Of a DNA stretch of 64,000 nt, positions 22,516 to 32,200 are shown one piece after another; position 1 is the stretch's first letter, and every line of letters begins with the position of its first letter. Origin of the DNA: Dillenia suffruticosa. Its lineage: Eukaryota; Streptophyta; Magnoliopsida; Dilleniales; Dilleniaceae. Below the pieces are notes generated by a model. The model was not told where the DNA came from, ran no database searches, and saw nothing but the letters and a program-made list of their open reading frames with translations. The stretch is from positions 29,148,761 through 29,212,760 of the forward strand of contig JAVTVX010000012.1 of assembly GCA_033439265.1 (NCBI GenBank). The letters are read 5' to 3'. The translations under genes were made by a program, and so were the position numbers.

Positions 22516-23220
22516 TTACACGAGGGATAGTAAAAGCCTGAATCATTTCCCATTAAGGCTAAGGAGTAGGCTTGACCATCAAATGTTCCATCATTAAAAA
22601 CTGTTAATTTATCAATGCCTTCGAAGGTAAACCAATCATGGAGATGTAATTGGAGATCACTTGGTACTTTCAGGAACCCCTTTGTTGTGAAAGAGCATTC
22701 CTCTGTTGCATAGACCATAAGGAATTGAAATTGCACTTCTACCCTTTTTTACTTGGTTCATTTCACATTTTTTAAAATGCTGACAAAAATAGAAAAAAAA
22801 ATTACCAAACATAATTTTTGAATAAAAAAGAAAGAGGAAACAAAAGAAAAATAAAAATAAAAATAAAAATAATTGTAGAACTACGAGGCTGTCTACATTA
22901 ATTACCATTCCAGGCAACCTTTTATAAACAAAACACGTGTTATAATATAAGTGGGAACAAGTATTATATACAGATTAGGTGATAATCAACATTTAACCCA
23001 AAAAATATAAAAGTTAAAACATGAAATAAAGGGTTAGATAGGATTTTGAATACACCTGACTTACCATCATCGGTGTTGCCATCTGCACGTGCTCCCCGCA
23101 CTTTCTTATGATAAAATCCTTGATTTGGGCATGAATTTGAAAAGTTGAAACAATCAGTAGGAGAAGCATGAAGACAATTGGCGAAATTGATATACAACCG
23201 GACAAGTATTTGGTCAAATT

Positions 23221-24739
23221 TGTAATACCCAGCAGAAAAAAAAAAAAAGGATGGGATATTTAAAATTAGGGCTTAAAGCCCTAATTACTTTCCATTCTCT
23301 CTCTCTCTCTTTTCCCCTCTCTTCTCTTTCTCTCTCTCCCTCTCCCTCTCTCCTTTTCTTCTCTCTTCTCCCGATCCCACGCCGCCGCGCCTCTCTTCCC
23401 CTCCCACTGCCGCCGCCAGCACCGCCGGTCACCACCAGCGCCATACACAGCCGCTGCAGCTCCTCTCTGCACGAGCGCCGCTGCAGCTCCTCTCTTTCGC
23501 ACAACAGCGCACGAGCCAGCGCGAGCCAACGCGCGAGCAGCGCGCGAGCAGCCGCGATCCCCAGCGCGGCTCTGCACGAGCCCCAGCGCACCCTTGCGCG
23601 CCTCTGCACGAGCCCCAGCGCACCCTTGCGCGCCTCTGCACGATCCCCAGCGCGCGACCCCAACGCACCCCAGCACGAGCGCGAGCGCTCCAGCGTGCGA
23701 CCACAGCGCGAGCAGCGCACGATCCAGCTTGTGAGTGCGCTTCAGCGCGCGAGCCAGCACCAGCGCCAGCACCAGCGCGAGCGCGCTCCAGCGTGCGATC
23801 CGGCTTGCCAGTCCCCTCAGGCCGCAGGCCCACTAGGCTGCAGACCCATCAGGCCCGCAGGCCCACGGCCCGCCAGCCCATCAGCTGCGGCCCACGGCCC
23901 GCGACAGTCCGTGAGCCTCTGCGAAGGTAAATGACTCTAAGTTTTGATTTTTCGCACTTGGGTTTCGAATCTCTTTAGTAATTGGACTTAAATTGTTCAC
24001 AATTGTTTTAAATTTGGAAACATTCAGCTTTTGACCAAACCGACGGGCGAACGAAAGCTAAATCTGAGATCCGAAGAATCCTAGGTAAGAGAAATGAAAT
24101 CTCTTCAACCCTTGAATAAATTTTGTCAAATTAGGTAGCATTAGTTGATTTGTTTATAAATTGAGGAATTTAGGGTTCGTACGAAATTAAGAAAAACGAT
24201 AAACCCTGAAATAGTTGGAAATTGATGAAAATCGTGATGACTTGATTAGGTTGGCTTTCTTGGTGACTCGATTGAGGGGCGCATTGTTTTGCGTATTTTG
24301 GTTTATTGGGGAGTGCGCTACCTTCCCCAAAACTGTGAGTGAGATTTATTTCAATACTTTTGTTTAATATGTAAATCCTGTTTTACAACATTTTGATAAT
24401 GGGCATGATTTGTCGTATGTTGGAAATGTTTTGACTGATTTTAAAATTGACTTTTGTGAACCGTTGGAGTGTCCAAAAACTGTATTGAATTATGAAATTA
24501 TGCATCCATGTGGTTGAAATGTATAATGTGCCATTTTATGCTCTATGTTGTATTGGTTTATGAACCTGATTTCGGCACATTTTGATATGATATTGATTTT
24601 GGCTTTGAGAGCTTTGATATGTATTGTTCCGTAGCTACAAAGGACACCGTGAGAGACGCTTTGGTGGCGTCCGGATATGCCTAGGCCTGGGGTATCCCAC
24701 GAGTTGTCGTAATTTGATTATCGACACGGTACTAGCCAG
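23221..24739 (+). repeat. GYP2 left LTR, truncated
   Basis: Matches the first about 1.5 kb of the right LTR (25857 onwards): A-rich start, CTCT tract, GC-rich block, donor-like AAGGTAAATGACTC at 23927, AGGTAAGAG at about 24084. It stops after CGGTACTAGCCAG. The corresponding right LTR continues with GTTGAACCCG. Confidence 0.85.
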
Positions 24740-24754
24740 CCTGGGGTATCCCAC
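24740..24754 (+). other. templated filler at a deletion junction
   Basis: CCTGGGGTATCCCAC is an exact copy of 24686-24700, 54 bp upstream, inserted between the broken LTR and the integrase sequence that starts at 24755. With the preceding G, 16 bases match. Confidence 0.75.
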
Positions 24755-25842
24755 GTCCAGCTGGCACTTTGCAGCCCCTTCCCATTCCTGAGTGGAAGTG
24801 GGAGCATATCACGATGGATTTCGTAGTGGGGTTACCGCGAACTTCGGCACAGCATGATACTATTTAGGTGATAGTTGACCGACTTACTAAGTCCGCACAT
24901 TTCATCCCGATTAGGAGTGATTACTCGCTTGAAAGGTTGACACGCCTCTATATTGATATGATTGTAAGACTGCATGGGGTCCCAGTGTCGATAGTATCAG
25001 ATCGAGACCCCAGATTTACATCCCGTTTTTGGCCCAGTCTGCAGGAGGCTTTGGGTACTAGACTGAATTTCAGTACAGCGTATCACCCCAGACGGATGGT
25101 CAGTCAGAGAGAACTATTCAAACTTTAGAGGACATGCTTAGGGCATGTGTTATGGATTTCCGGGGGAGTTGGGATCGGCATCTTCCGTTGGTGGAATTCG
25201 CCTATAATAATAGCTATCAGGCGAGCATTGGCATGCCACCTTACGAGGCATTGTATGGGAGGAAGTGTCGTACCCCGTTGTGCTGGTAGAGGAGACGAAG
25301 GAGAAAGTGAGGATTATCCGTACGCGGATGAAAGCCGCCCAGGATAGACAGAAATCCTATGCAGATCGTAGGCGGCGACCTCTAGAGTTTACTGTGGGAG
25401 ACATGGTATTCTTAAAGATATCTCCCATGAAGGGAGTCATTCGATTTGGGCAGCGAGGGAAGTTGAGCCCCAGGTATATTGGGCCATTCCGTATCCTTGA
25501 CAGGGTCGGAAGTGTAGCATATAAATTGGAGCTGCCAGCAGACTTATTCACGATGTATTTCATGTCTCAGTACTTAGGAGATATCGGTCAGATCCCTCAC
25601 ACATTTTAGAAGCTCCGCCAGTTGAGCTTCGAGAGGACTTGAGTTTACCTGTTCAGCCCGTGACTATTCTGGATCGACAGGTCAGAAAGCTACGGAGCAA
25701 AGAGGTTCCTCTTGTCAAAGTTTTGTGGAAGAGCGACCAGGTCGAGGAACAAACCTGGGAGCCTGAGGAAGACATGAGGAAACAGTACTCCCATCTATTT
25801 TCGGTATAGTTTTCTTTTGTCTTGAGGACGAGACTTGTTTTT
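24755..25842 (+). pseudogene. GYP2 integrase and chromodomain remnant
   Basis: Begins inside integrase, at the segment encoding [13 protein letters not shown] in GYP3. The first Asp region is intact ([10 protein letters not shown]). A TAG then replaces a Trp codon. The second Asp region VSDRDPRF is intact at 24990-25013. One base is missing at the Q-TDGQSE site near 25090, so the Glu region is out of frame. A 40-bp deletion between two GCTGG copies at 25282 removes part of the linker. A short deletion near 25545 precedes the chromodomain remnant (25640-25800: ILDRQVRKLRSKE, LWKSDQVEEQTWEPEE). Confidence 0.75.
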
Positions 25843-25856
25843 AGGGGGTTAGAAAA
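25843..25856 (+). other. GYP2 polypurine tract
   Basis: AGGGGGTTAGAAAA next to the right LTR start, same as in GYP1. Confidence 0.7.
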
Positions 25857-28426
25857 TATAATACCCAGCAGAAAGAAAGAAAAAGAAAAAAAAAAGGATG
25901 AGATATTTAAAATTAGGGCTTAAAGCCCTAATTACTTTCCATTCTCTCTCTCTCTTTTCCCCTCTCTTCTCTTTCTCTCTCTCCCTCTCCCTCTCTCCTT
26001 TTCTTCTCTCTTCTCCCGATCCCACGCCGCCGCGCCTCTCTTCCCCTCCCGTTGCCGCCGCCAGCACCGCCGGTCACCACCAGCACCACCCACAGCCGCT
26101 GCAGCTCCTCCCTCCCGCGAGCGAGCCGCTGCAGCTCCTCTCTGCACGAGCGCCGTTGCAACTCCTCTCCTTCGCACAACAGCGCGCGAGCCAGCGCGAG
26201 CAACGTGCGAGCCTAGTGCGAGCAGCGCGCGAGCAGCGAGCGAGCCCAGTGCGAGCAGCTCGCGAGCAGCGAGCGAGCAGCCGCGATCCCCAGCGCGCGA
26301 CCCCAGCGCACCCTTGCGCGCCTCTACACGATCCCCAGCACGCGACCCCAGCGCGCCCCAGCACGAGCGCGAGCGCGAGCAGCGCACGATCCAGCTTGTG
26401 AGTGCGCTTCAGCGCGCGAGCCAGCGCCAGCACGAGCGCGAGCGCGCTCCAGCGCGCGATCCGGCTTGCCAGGCCCACCAGGCCGCAGGCCCACTAGGCT
26501 GCAGACCCATCAGGCCCGCAGGCCCACGGCCCGCCAGCCCATCAGCCGCGGCCCACGGCCCGCGACAGTCCGTGAGCCTCTGCGAAGGTAAATGACTCTA
26601 AGTTTTGATTTTTCGCACTTGGGTTTCGAATCTCTTTAGTAATTGGACTTAAATTGTTCACAATTGTTTTAAATTTGGAAACATTCGGCTTTTGACCAAA
26701 CCGACGGGCGAACGAAAGCTAAATCTGAGATCCGAAGAATCCTAGGTAAGAGAAATGAAATCTCTTCAACCCTTGAATAAACTTTGTCAAATTAGGTAGC
26801 ATTAGTTGATTTGTTTATAAATTGAGAAATTTAGGGTTCGTACGAAATTAAGAAAAACGATAAACCCTGAAATAGTCGGAAATTGATGAAAATCTTGATG
26901 ACTTGATTAGGTTGGCTTTCTTGGTGACTCGATTGAGGGGCGCCTTGTTTTGCATATTTTGGTTTATTGGGGAGTGCGCTACCTTCCCCAAAACTGTGAG
27001 TGAGATTTATTTCAATACTTTTGTTTAATATGTAAATCCTGTTTTACAACATTTTGATAATGGGCATGATTTGTCGTATGTTGGAAATGTTTTGACTGAT
27101 TTTAAAATTGACTTTTGTGAACCGTTGGAGTGTCCAAAAACTGTATTGAATTATGAAATTATGCATCCATGTGGTTGAAATGTATAATGTGCCATTTTAT
27201 GCTCTATGTTGCATTGGTTTATGAACCTGATTTCGGCACATTTTGATATGATATTGATTTTGGCTTTGAGAGCTTTGATATGTATTGTTCCGTAGCTACG
27301 AAGAACACCGTGAGAGACGCTTTGGTGGCGTCCAGATATGCCTAGGCCTGGGGTATCCCACGAGTTGTCGTGATTTGATTATCGATACGGTACTAGCCAG
27401 GTTGAACCCGAAAGGGGGAGGATTTGGATTTGGATTGGATGTCCTCTCCAAGTCTAGCACCTGGACGAGGTTCGTCGCCAACGCCGGGGTAGAGAGCACT
27501 TTAAATAAACTTGCATATAACACCCCCGGTGCGCCTGTCATAGGTCGCGGTAGACCTCTGCCAGGACATTTTCGGCTGGCAGCTCTATGATTTTAAATGA
27601 TGATACTTTGGATGCATATTTGACTTGAAAATGCGTGAAGTGATATATTGTTGAAATGAAAAGCATGATGATTTGAAAGATGATTTATATACTTATGTTT
27701 TGACACTCCAGTTTCACACTTCATATTTGATGACTGCATTGACCCACTCACTCACTGAGTATTCTTTCCCGAGTACTCACCCCTCATTTCCCTTTTGTTT
27801 CAGAGATAGTATTTGACAAGGAGCGTCGCTTTTAGGACGCCCAGTTTCTTTGGGAGATCAGGCCTGGACTTGAGGAATTATTGTGTATTTCCGCTGCAAA
27901 TTTGTATTGGTGATGTATATGTATTTTGAGGTCTATAGATGACCATTTTTTTATAATTCTGGGATGACTGTATAAATATGGACATTTAAATTGTGGAACT
28001 CTCATGTCACTGCATGACATTGCATTGAGGCATTTCTTTTTCGTTGCGTCTGTATTTGGGAATGTGTCATGTCTTAGAAGTGTCCTCTAGGACCGCTCGG
28101 TGCCTCCTCTAAATCACAGGAGGGGCGACTGGCGGCTGTCTATGCCTTTGATGGGGGCATGGCAGTAGAGGTCTGTGGTTAGGACTGTGGAGAATTGTTT
28201 GTTAGCCTTGCGTTGCCCTGGATTGTGCAGTAGGATGATCTGGTTTATTGTTGAGGATTATGTATGCATTTTGAGGCCGGGATGGCCCCTTTTGGACAGA
28301 TAACAGGTTTATTTTAATATGGGATACCTCCGATATATGGGGAGGTTCTGCCCGATTTTCTGTAAAAATACAGCCGGCATCCAGGGTAACGGGCGGCTGC
28401 TCACGCTCCAGGTTTGGGGCGTGACA
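25857..28426 (+). repeat. GYP2 right (3') LTR
   Basis: 2570 bp, complete. The first dinucleotide is TA instead of TG. It contains the CT tract, GC-rich block, donor-like site at 26588, hairpin-like GGATATGCC...GGTATCC at about 27333-27357, acceptor-like TTTTGTTTCAG ending at 27803, and the end hairpin CTGTAAAAATACAG. Confidence 0.88.
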
Positions 28427-28431
28427 AAATT

Positions 28432-28844
28432 ATAATAAAAATGATTAAAATTAAAATAATCTATTTAATTTTATTATGAAATTCCAGCATGATTTAATAA
28501 AATGCTCACTTGATCCAAATCCACATTCAATTGGATATTCAAATGATTCAATAAATTAAACGCATTACCAACGTAACGGGTCCAATGACAAACCACTAAA
28601 CTCCTTAATTAAAGTTTTGAATTTAAGTTAGTGAATGAAAAATAGTTATTAGAAGAATTAGATCCCACGATATTCAAACTGGTTTAGTCGGATAATCAGG
28701 AATTCAGTTGACTAATCATAAAAAAAAAATTAAAGACATTCTCTTTTTTTTCGTTACATAAGGATTCGAACTCTGAATTTTAGGGTTGAGGAGAAGATTG
28801 TGACCACTAAACTGTCCTTTAGAAACTTAGACATTCTCTTTCAA
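28432..28844. other. AT-rich non-coding sequence
   Basis: No gene seen. It would have been the sequence upstream of the polygalacturonase before GYP2 inserted. A GGATTCGAACTCTGA word at about 28761 resembles a tRNA B box, but no tRNA fold surrounds it. Confidence 0.35.
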
Positions 28845-28852
28845 GTTCAAGG

Positions 28853-31033
28853 TAGAGTTGTAACCGGGCTGGGTAGGGCTGGGCCCAGTCCAGTTCAAGG
28901 GCGGTTCCCGAAACAGTAGGGCAAGCTTGCTGCGGTTCCTAGGCCAGTCCGGTCCAAGCTGGGTCGGTTTCAAAATTTTTTTTTAGTTGAACCAGCCCGG
29001 CCCGCTGAACCTGAACCAGCGGGCCGGTTCACACTGGGCCGAGCCCGATTCTGCCCGAATCTTTTTTTCTCTATTACCTTTTTTTAACTTTATTTTTTTT
29101 GTAACTCTATTTTTTAATTCTATTTTATTTTTGAAATTCCATTTTTTATTAACTTTGTTGCTGTTTTTTTTTACTCTCTTGTAATGATTTATTTTTTCAA
29201 TTTTTTTAATTCACTTTTTATAAAAAATAAATTAAAAATTAGAGATACAAAATTTTTAGAGTGATTTCACCGAATTTTGTGTACGTCTATTACCAAACTC
29301 ATCACTTTAATTTTAAAATCCACTATTTTTTATATTATTTTGATTTTTACATCATTTTTATTTTTTTATTTACAATAATTTTTATACAAAAAAATTATTA
29401 TTATTATTATTATTCTTTTTCTACTTTTTGTTGATCATCTTCCGAAACCTTGATAATTCATTGTATTCTTTTTTCTGCATCTTTCCAATCTTTAATATAA
29501 ATTAAGGATTCTAAAATATCGTTCGCTAAATTTGTATATTTTTCAGTTAACACTCGACCACCTACATTAAAAACACTTTCCGATAGCACTGTGGATACCG
29601 GAGGGGTTAGTACATTTTTAACTAGTCGGGCCAAAATTGGATAATACGATACATTATTTTTCCACTAACATAATATATCATATAAATCTGTATTATCAAA
29701 ATCTTTTAAAATTTTACAAATTTTTATGTCAAATTTTATAAATTGTTTTTTGTTCATCATTTTTTTTTCAAAAAATATCCATATATTAATATCATATTTT
29801 TTAATCCATGTTGTGTTAAATTCTATGTTTCTAGATTCAATTTCTTCCGAAAGAATTTCAATATCTATATTATCAGGAATTTCATCTTGAAAGAAAAATG
29901 GAGGAAGATGAGATTGTTGAGAAAATTGAGAAGAGTGTGTTCCAGCCATTTTATTAAAAAATTAAGGATAAATTTTTAAAATAAAATATACGATTAAATT
30001 TTTAAAAGAAAATTTAAGATTAAATTTTTTAAAAAAAATTTTAAGATTTATTATTTTTTTAAAAAAAAGTAATACAAATGTAATGTAAATGCATGAAAAT
30101 AAAAATACAAAAAAATTAAATGTACCGATTTGACGGATATCGTAGTTGTTTTTCACAAAATCTTGAATTTGATCTCTCAACCATGAAATTTTGCCAAATC
30201 TTGATCAATGTTGAAGGTCGTGAAAAATTTGTAATTCTTCCTTCTCCACCCAGACCATTCTGTAGCAAGAGTATCAGGAAAGTTCTCAGATAAGAGGTGA
30301 AATTTATCTGTCATCGCTTAATTATCTCTTTCTTTCGATAATTAGTTGCCTCCAGACAGAACTTTCCTAATATCTTATGCCGTTGCATATGAATCAATGA
30401 GTTTCACAAAAAGTTTATAGTACAAATTTGAGAATATAGTTAATGAAAATATATTTAATGAATAAAATGATGGAAATAAAGATAATTGTGGAAATGTAGA
30501 TAATGGTGAAAATGATAATGGAAATGGTGTAAAAATTGGTAGAAATGGTATAGAAAATGATAATGAAAATGGTATAGAGAATTGTAAAGTTGGTGAAAAG
30601 GAAATGATAATGAAAATAGTAATGAAAATTGAGAAAATGTATTAATATTGAGAGAATGTAGATATGAGAGAGAGATATATTTTGTTGTAGAGATTTTGGA
30701 AAAGGGTGTAAGGTATTTATATGAAATTTTTTTGACCTTATGGACAAAAATAATTTCAAAACTAGTCGTTTTATAACTGTTGAGAGGGGTAAAATTGAAA
30801 AAAATTAAAAAAAAAGAGGGACAAGGAGCTGTTGGAACAGACTGGGCCAGGCCGGTTCCGTGGCTGGGCTGGTTCCGGTTCCCAATTCCAAAATAGGTTG
30901 AACCGGCCCAGACCGCTACAGTACCCAGTTCGGGCCGGCCCGGTTACTGTAGTTCGGTCCGGTTCATGGGTCTGACTTTTTCTGAGCCGGTTGGCCCGGT
31001 TTTCGGGCCCAAACCGGCCCGGGCACATCTCAA
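28853..31033 (-). mobile_element. hAT2: internally deleted hAT transposon
   Basis: 2181 bp with a perfect 8-bp TSD gttcaagg (28845-28852 and 31034-31041). Ends TAGAGTTGTAACCGGGC and, on the other strand, TTGAGATGTGCCCGGGC, imperfect inverted repeats. Both subterminal regions are rich in CCGG/GGCC words (28870-29060 and 30835-31025). It carries a short transposase frame on the minus strand whose C-terminus is the hAT dimerisation domain. The DDE catalytic middle is missing. Confidence 0.8.
29458..29949 (-). pseudogene. hAT transposase remnant (N-terminus joined to C-terminal dimerisation domain)
   Basis: ATG at 29949, stop at 29458, about 163 codons with a single TAG at about 29662-29664. The N-terminal part (MAGTHSSQFSQQSHLPPFF and an acidic stretch) is not recognised. 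After it comes YDILC, stop, WKNN, YYPILARLVKNVLTPPVST and SESVFNVGGRVL. That is the hAT C-terminal domain (family: WW--N---YP-LA-MA-D-L-IP-STV-SE--FS-GGR). The internal TAG falls where the family has the second Trp (TGG to TAG). The roughly 500-residue RNase H-like catalytic core is absent, so this is an internal-deletion derivative. It cannot mobilise itself. Confidence 0.7.
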
Positions 31034-31041
31034 GTTCAAGG

Positions 31042-31276
31042 AGTTTAGGCCCATGATGCATTGAAGCCCAAGAGAAGAAGCCCAAGTATGTCATCGAGGA
31101 ACAGCCGAACAATCCCTGTGCGCAAGTGAAAGAACGTTGGTGTGATGAATAGAAATACTTGCAAGACTTGAAAAATCGGAAACAAAATTTGAAGATAATG
31201 GAAACAATCGAATGGAAGAGAAGAGGATCGGCGCAAACATATATAGATCAAGACTCTGAGCAGAGAAGGAAACTAA
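31042..31276 (+). other. unassigned sequence before the H1 fragment
   Basis: No family recognised. It contains AAGCCCAAGAGAAGAAGCCC, reminiscent of Lys/Pro-rich coding sequence but broken by stops. Confidence 0.25.
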
Positions 31277-31558
31277 GCGAAGCCGGCTAAAGCTGCAGCC
31301 AAGCCTAAAGCCGTAGCCGCGAAGCCAAAACTCGCAGTCGAGAGAAAAAACAGCGGAGAAGCCAAAGCCAAAGCCACCAAGATAAAAGCAGCGAAGAAGC
31401 CAAAGCCACAGTCGAAAAGGACAAAGGCAGCTCCAAAGGCTAAAGCTGCGGCCAAGATAAAGCGGCTGAGAAGAAGAAGCGGGCTAAGGCAGAAAGAATT
31501 TCGAAAAGAACTTCACCGGGAAATAAAGTGGCGGAACTTCACTGGTAGATTTGTGACC
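31277..31558 (+). pseudogene. histone H1 C-terminal tail fragment
   Basis: Linker histone H1 binds nucleosomal linker DNA through a Lys/Ala/Pro-rich tail. Codons from 31277 give AKPAKAAAKPKAVAAKPK, then AKAKATKIKAAKKPK and KAAPKAKAAAKIK, the repetitive tail composition. Near 31465 a one-base shift moves to the frame giving KKKRAKAERISKRTSPGNKV, ending at TAG near 31556. RTSPG-K-V resembles the end of plant H1 proteins. A stop codon (31274-31276) lies directly upstream. The globular winged-helix domain is not seen. It may be a truncated retrocopy or an old exon remnant. Confidence 0.6.
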
Positions 31559-31559
31559 A

Positions 31560-32024
31560 ATGGGCCTGAACATTACGAGTAACAGGATGCCAAGAAAGGG
31601 TTCGAAGAAATTCCTCAAAGAAGTGTGGTATGTCGGAATTCTTGGGTTTCTTGAATTTTGGTCTCCATGAGTTTGATGAAATGTCAGTGATGTGCTTCGA
31701 GAGTCCGACAGAAGTCCTTCCTGACGCATTGAAAGAAACCACTCCATCTCATGTTGCATTAATGGTGAGGAAGGCTTTGTTACGGTTGAATTAAATTTAG
31801 AAAAAGTTTTGTGCTCCAAGGTTGTCAGGCACCGTGATTGAGATGCCAAACAAAGTGGTTGCTCCAACAGGTGTTCTGAAGGCAACTTCCTGAAATAGGC
31901 CCGTCATCTTGCCACGATGAATTAATCCAAGATCTCCCTCCTTCCCACATTTTGAATATTCTACTAACCATCTTGCTTGCTAATACTCTTAAGCAAGATG
32001 GCCATGCGAGATACATATGCACAT
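31560..32024. other. unassigned stretch
   Basis: A minus-strand frame of about 133 codons (31885-31484) overlaps the H1 remnant on the opposite strand and shows no recognised motif. I do not call it a gene. Confidence 0.25.
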
Positions 32025-32200
32025 CTTGAGGGGAGTGTTACAATATACAGTTAATATGGTTAATGATTAGTTAGTTAAAGCGTTATTTGACAGTGGTTAG
32101 TCAGCAAACTTGTTAATTAGCATATAAACAATACCTGATGTATACTTTACCACTGGAATGAAATCTTCCCTTCCTTTCTAACATTGTTCACTATCGATTG
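32025..32200 (+). repeat. possible copia 3' end: polypurine tract and LTR start
   Basis: At about 32024-32037, CTTGAGGGGAG is followed by TGTTACAATATACAG. A polypurine tract before a TGTTA start is the usual form of a copia 3' LTR. No second LTR or coding domain is visible nearby, so the call is weak. Confidence 0.3.

Larger units (their letters stand above)
20219..23169 (-). pseudogene. polygalacturonase (GH28) pseudogene, split by CAC2
   Basis: Pectin-degrading secreted enzyme family, glycoside hydrolase 28. Exon pieces read downwards. 23169-23065: hydrophobic signal MLLLLIVSTFQIHAQ, then after a one-base shift VRGARADGNTDDG (family YGARADGKTDD), ending at a GTAAGT donor. 22779-22520: KGFLKVPSDLQ, DWFTFEGIDKLTV, GTFDGQ (family GTLKAP-DL, W--F--IDGLTV, GGGTFDGQG), ending at GTAAGT. 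About 22375-22236: KSVHVFSLKGMTFILI, SNNSPNTYGIHV (family SPNTDGIH); the Asp of NTD is Tyr. About 20560-20405: GHGNSNDSMGGTNGEEAV, then CKFTNTTNGV (family GHGISIGSLG, N-T-NGVRI). The exon with the GDDC catalytic pair is not found. CAC2 lies inside the third exon. GYP2 sits about 50 bp above the start codon. Confidence 0.75.
23221..28426 (+). mobile_element. GYP2: Ty3/gypsy element with a rejoined deletion
   Basis: Starts TGTAATACCC at 23221 and ends GGGCGTGACA at 28426. TSD aaatt at 23216-23220 and 28427-28431. The left LTR is cut at 24739 and joined, through 15 filler bases, to the integrase region, so the primer site, gag, protease, reverse transcriptase and RNase H are all missing. The right LTR is complete (25857-28426). 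LTR blocks match GYP3 closely, and the integrase and chromodomain pieces are very similar to GYP3. Confidence 0.88.

Noticed and set aside
23251..23934. 227-codon frame and overlapping minus-strand frames in the GYP2 LTR
   Set aside because: Same GC-rich repeated block as in other LTRs; no start context or domain; frames differ between left and right LTRs.
28755..28775. second B-box-like word (GGATTCGAACTC)
   Set aside because: No tRNA fold around it.
29743..29979. plus-strand 78-codon frame
   Set aside because: Antisense shadow of the hAT transposase remnant.
31484..31885. 133-codon minus-strand frame
   Set aside because: No family motif seen, overlaps the histone H1 remnant on the opposite strand, and no promoter or splice context supports it.
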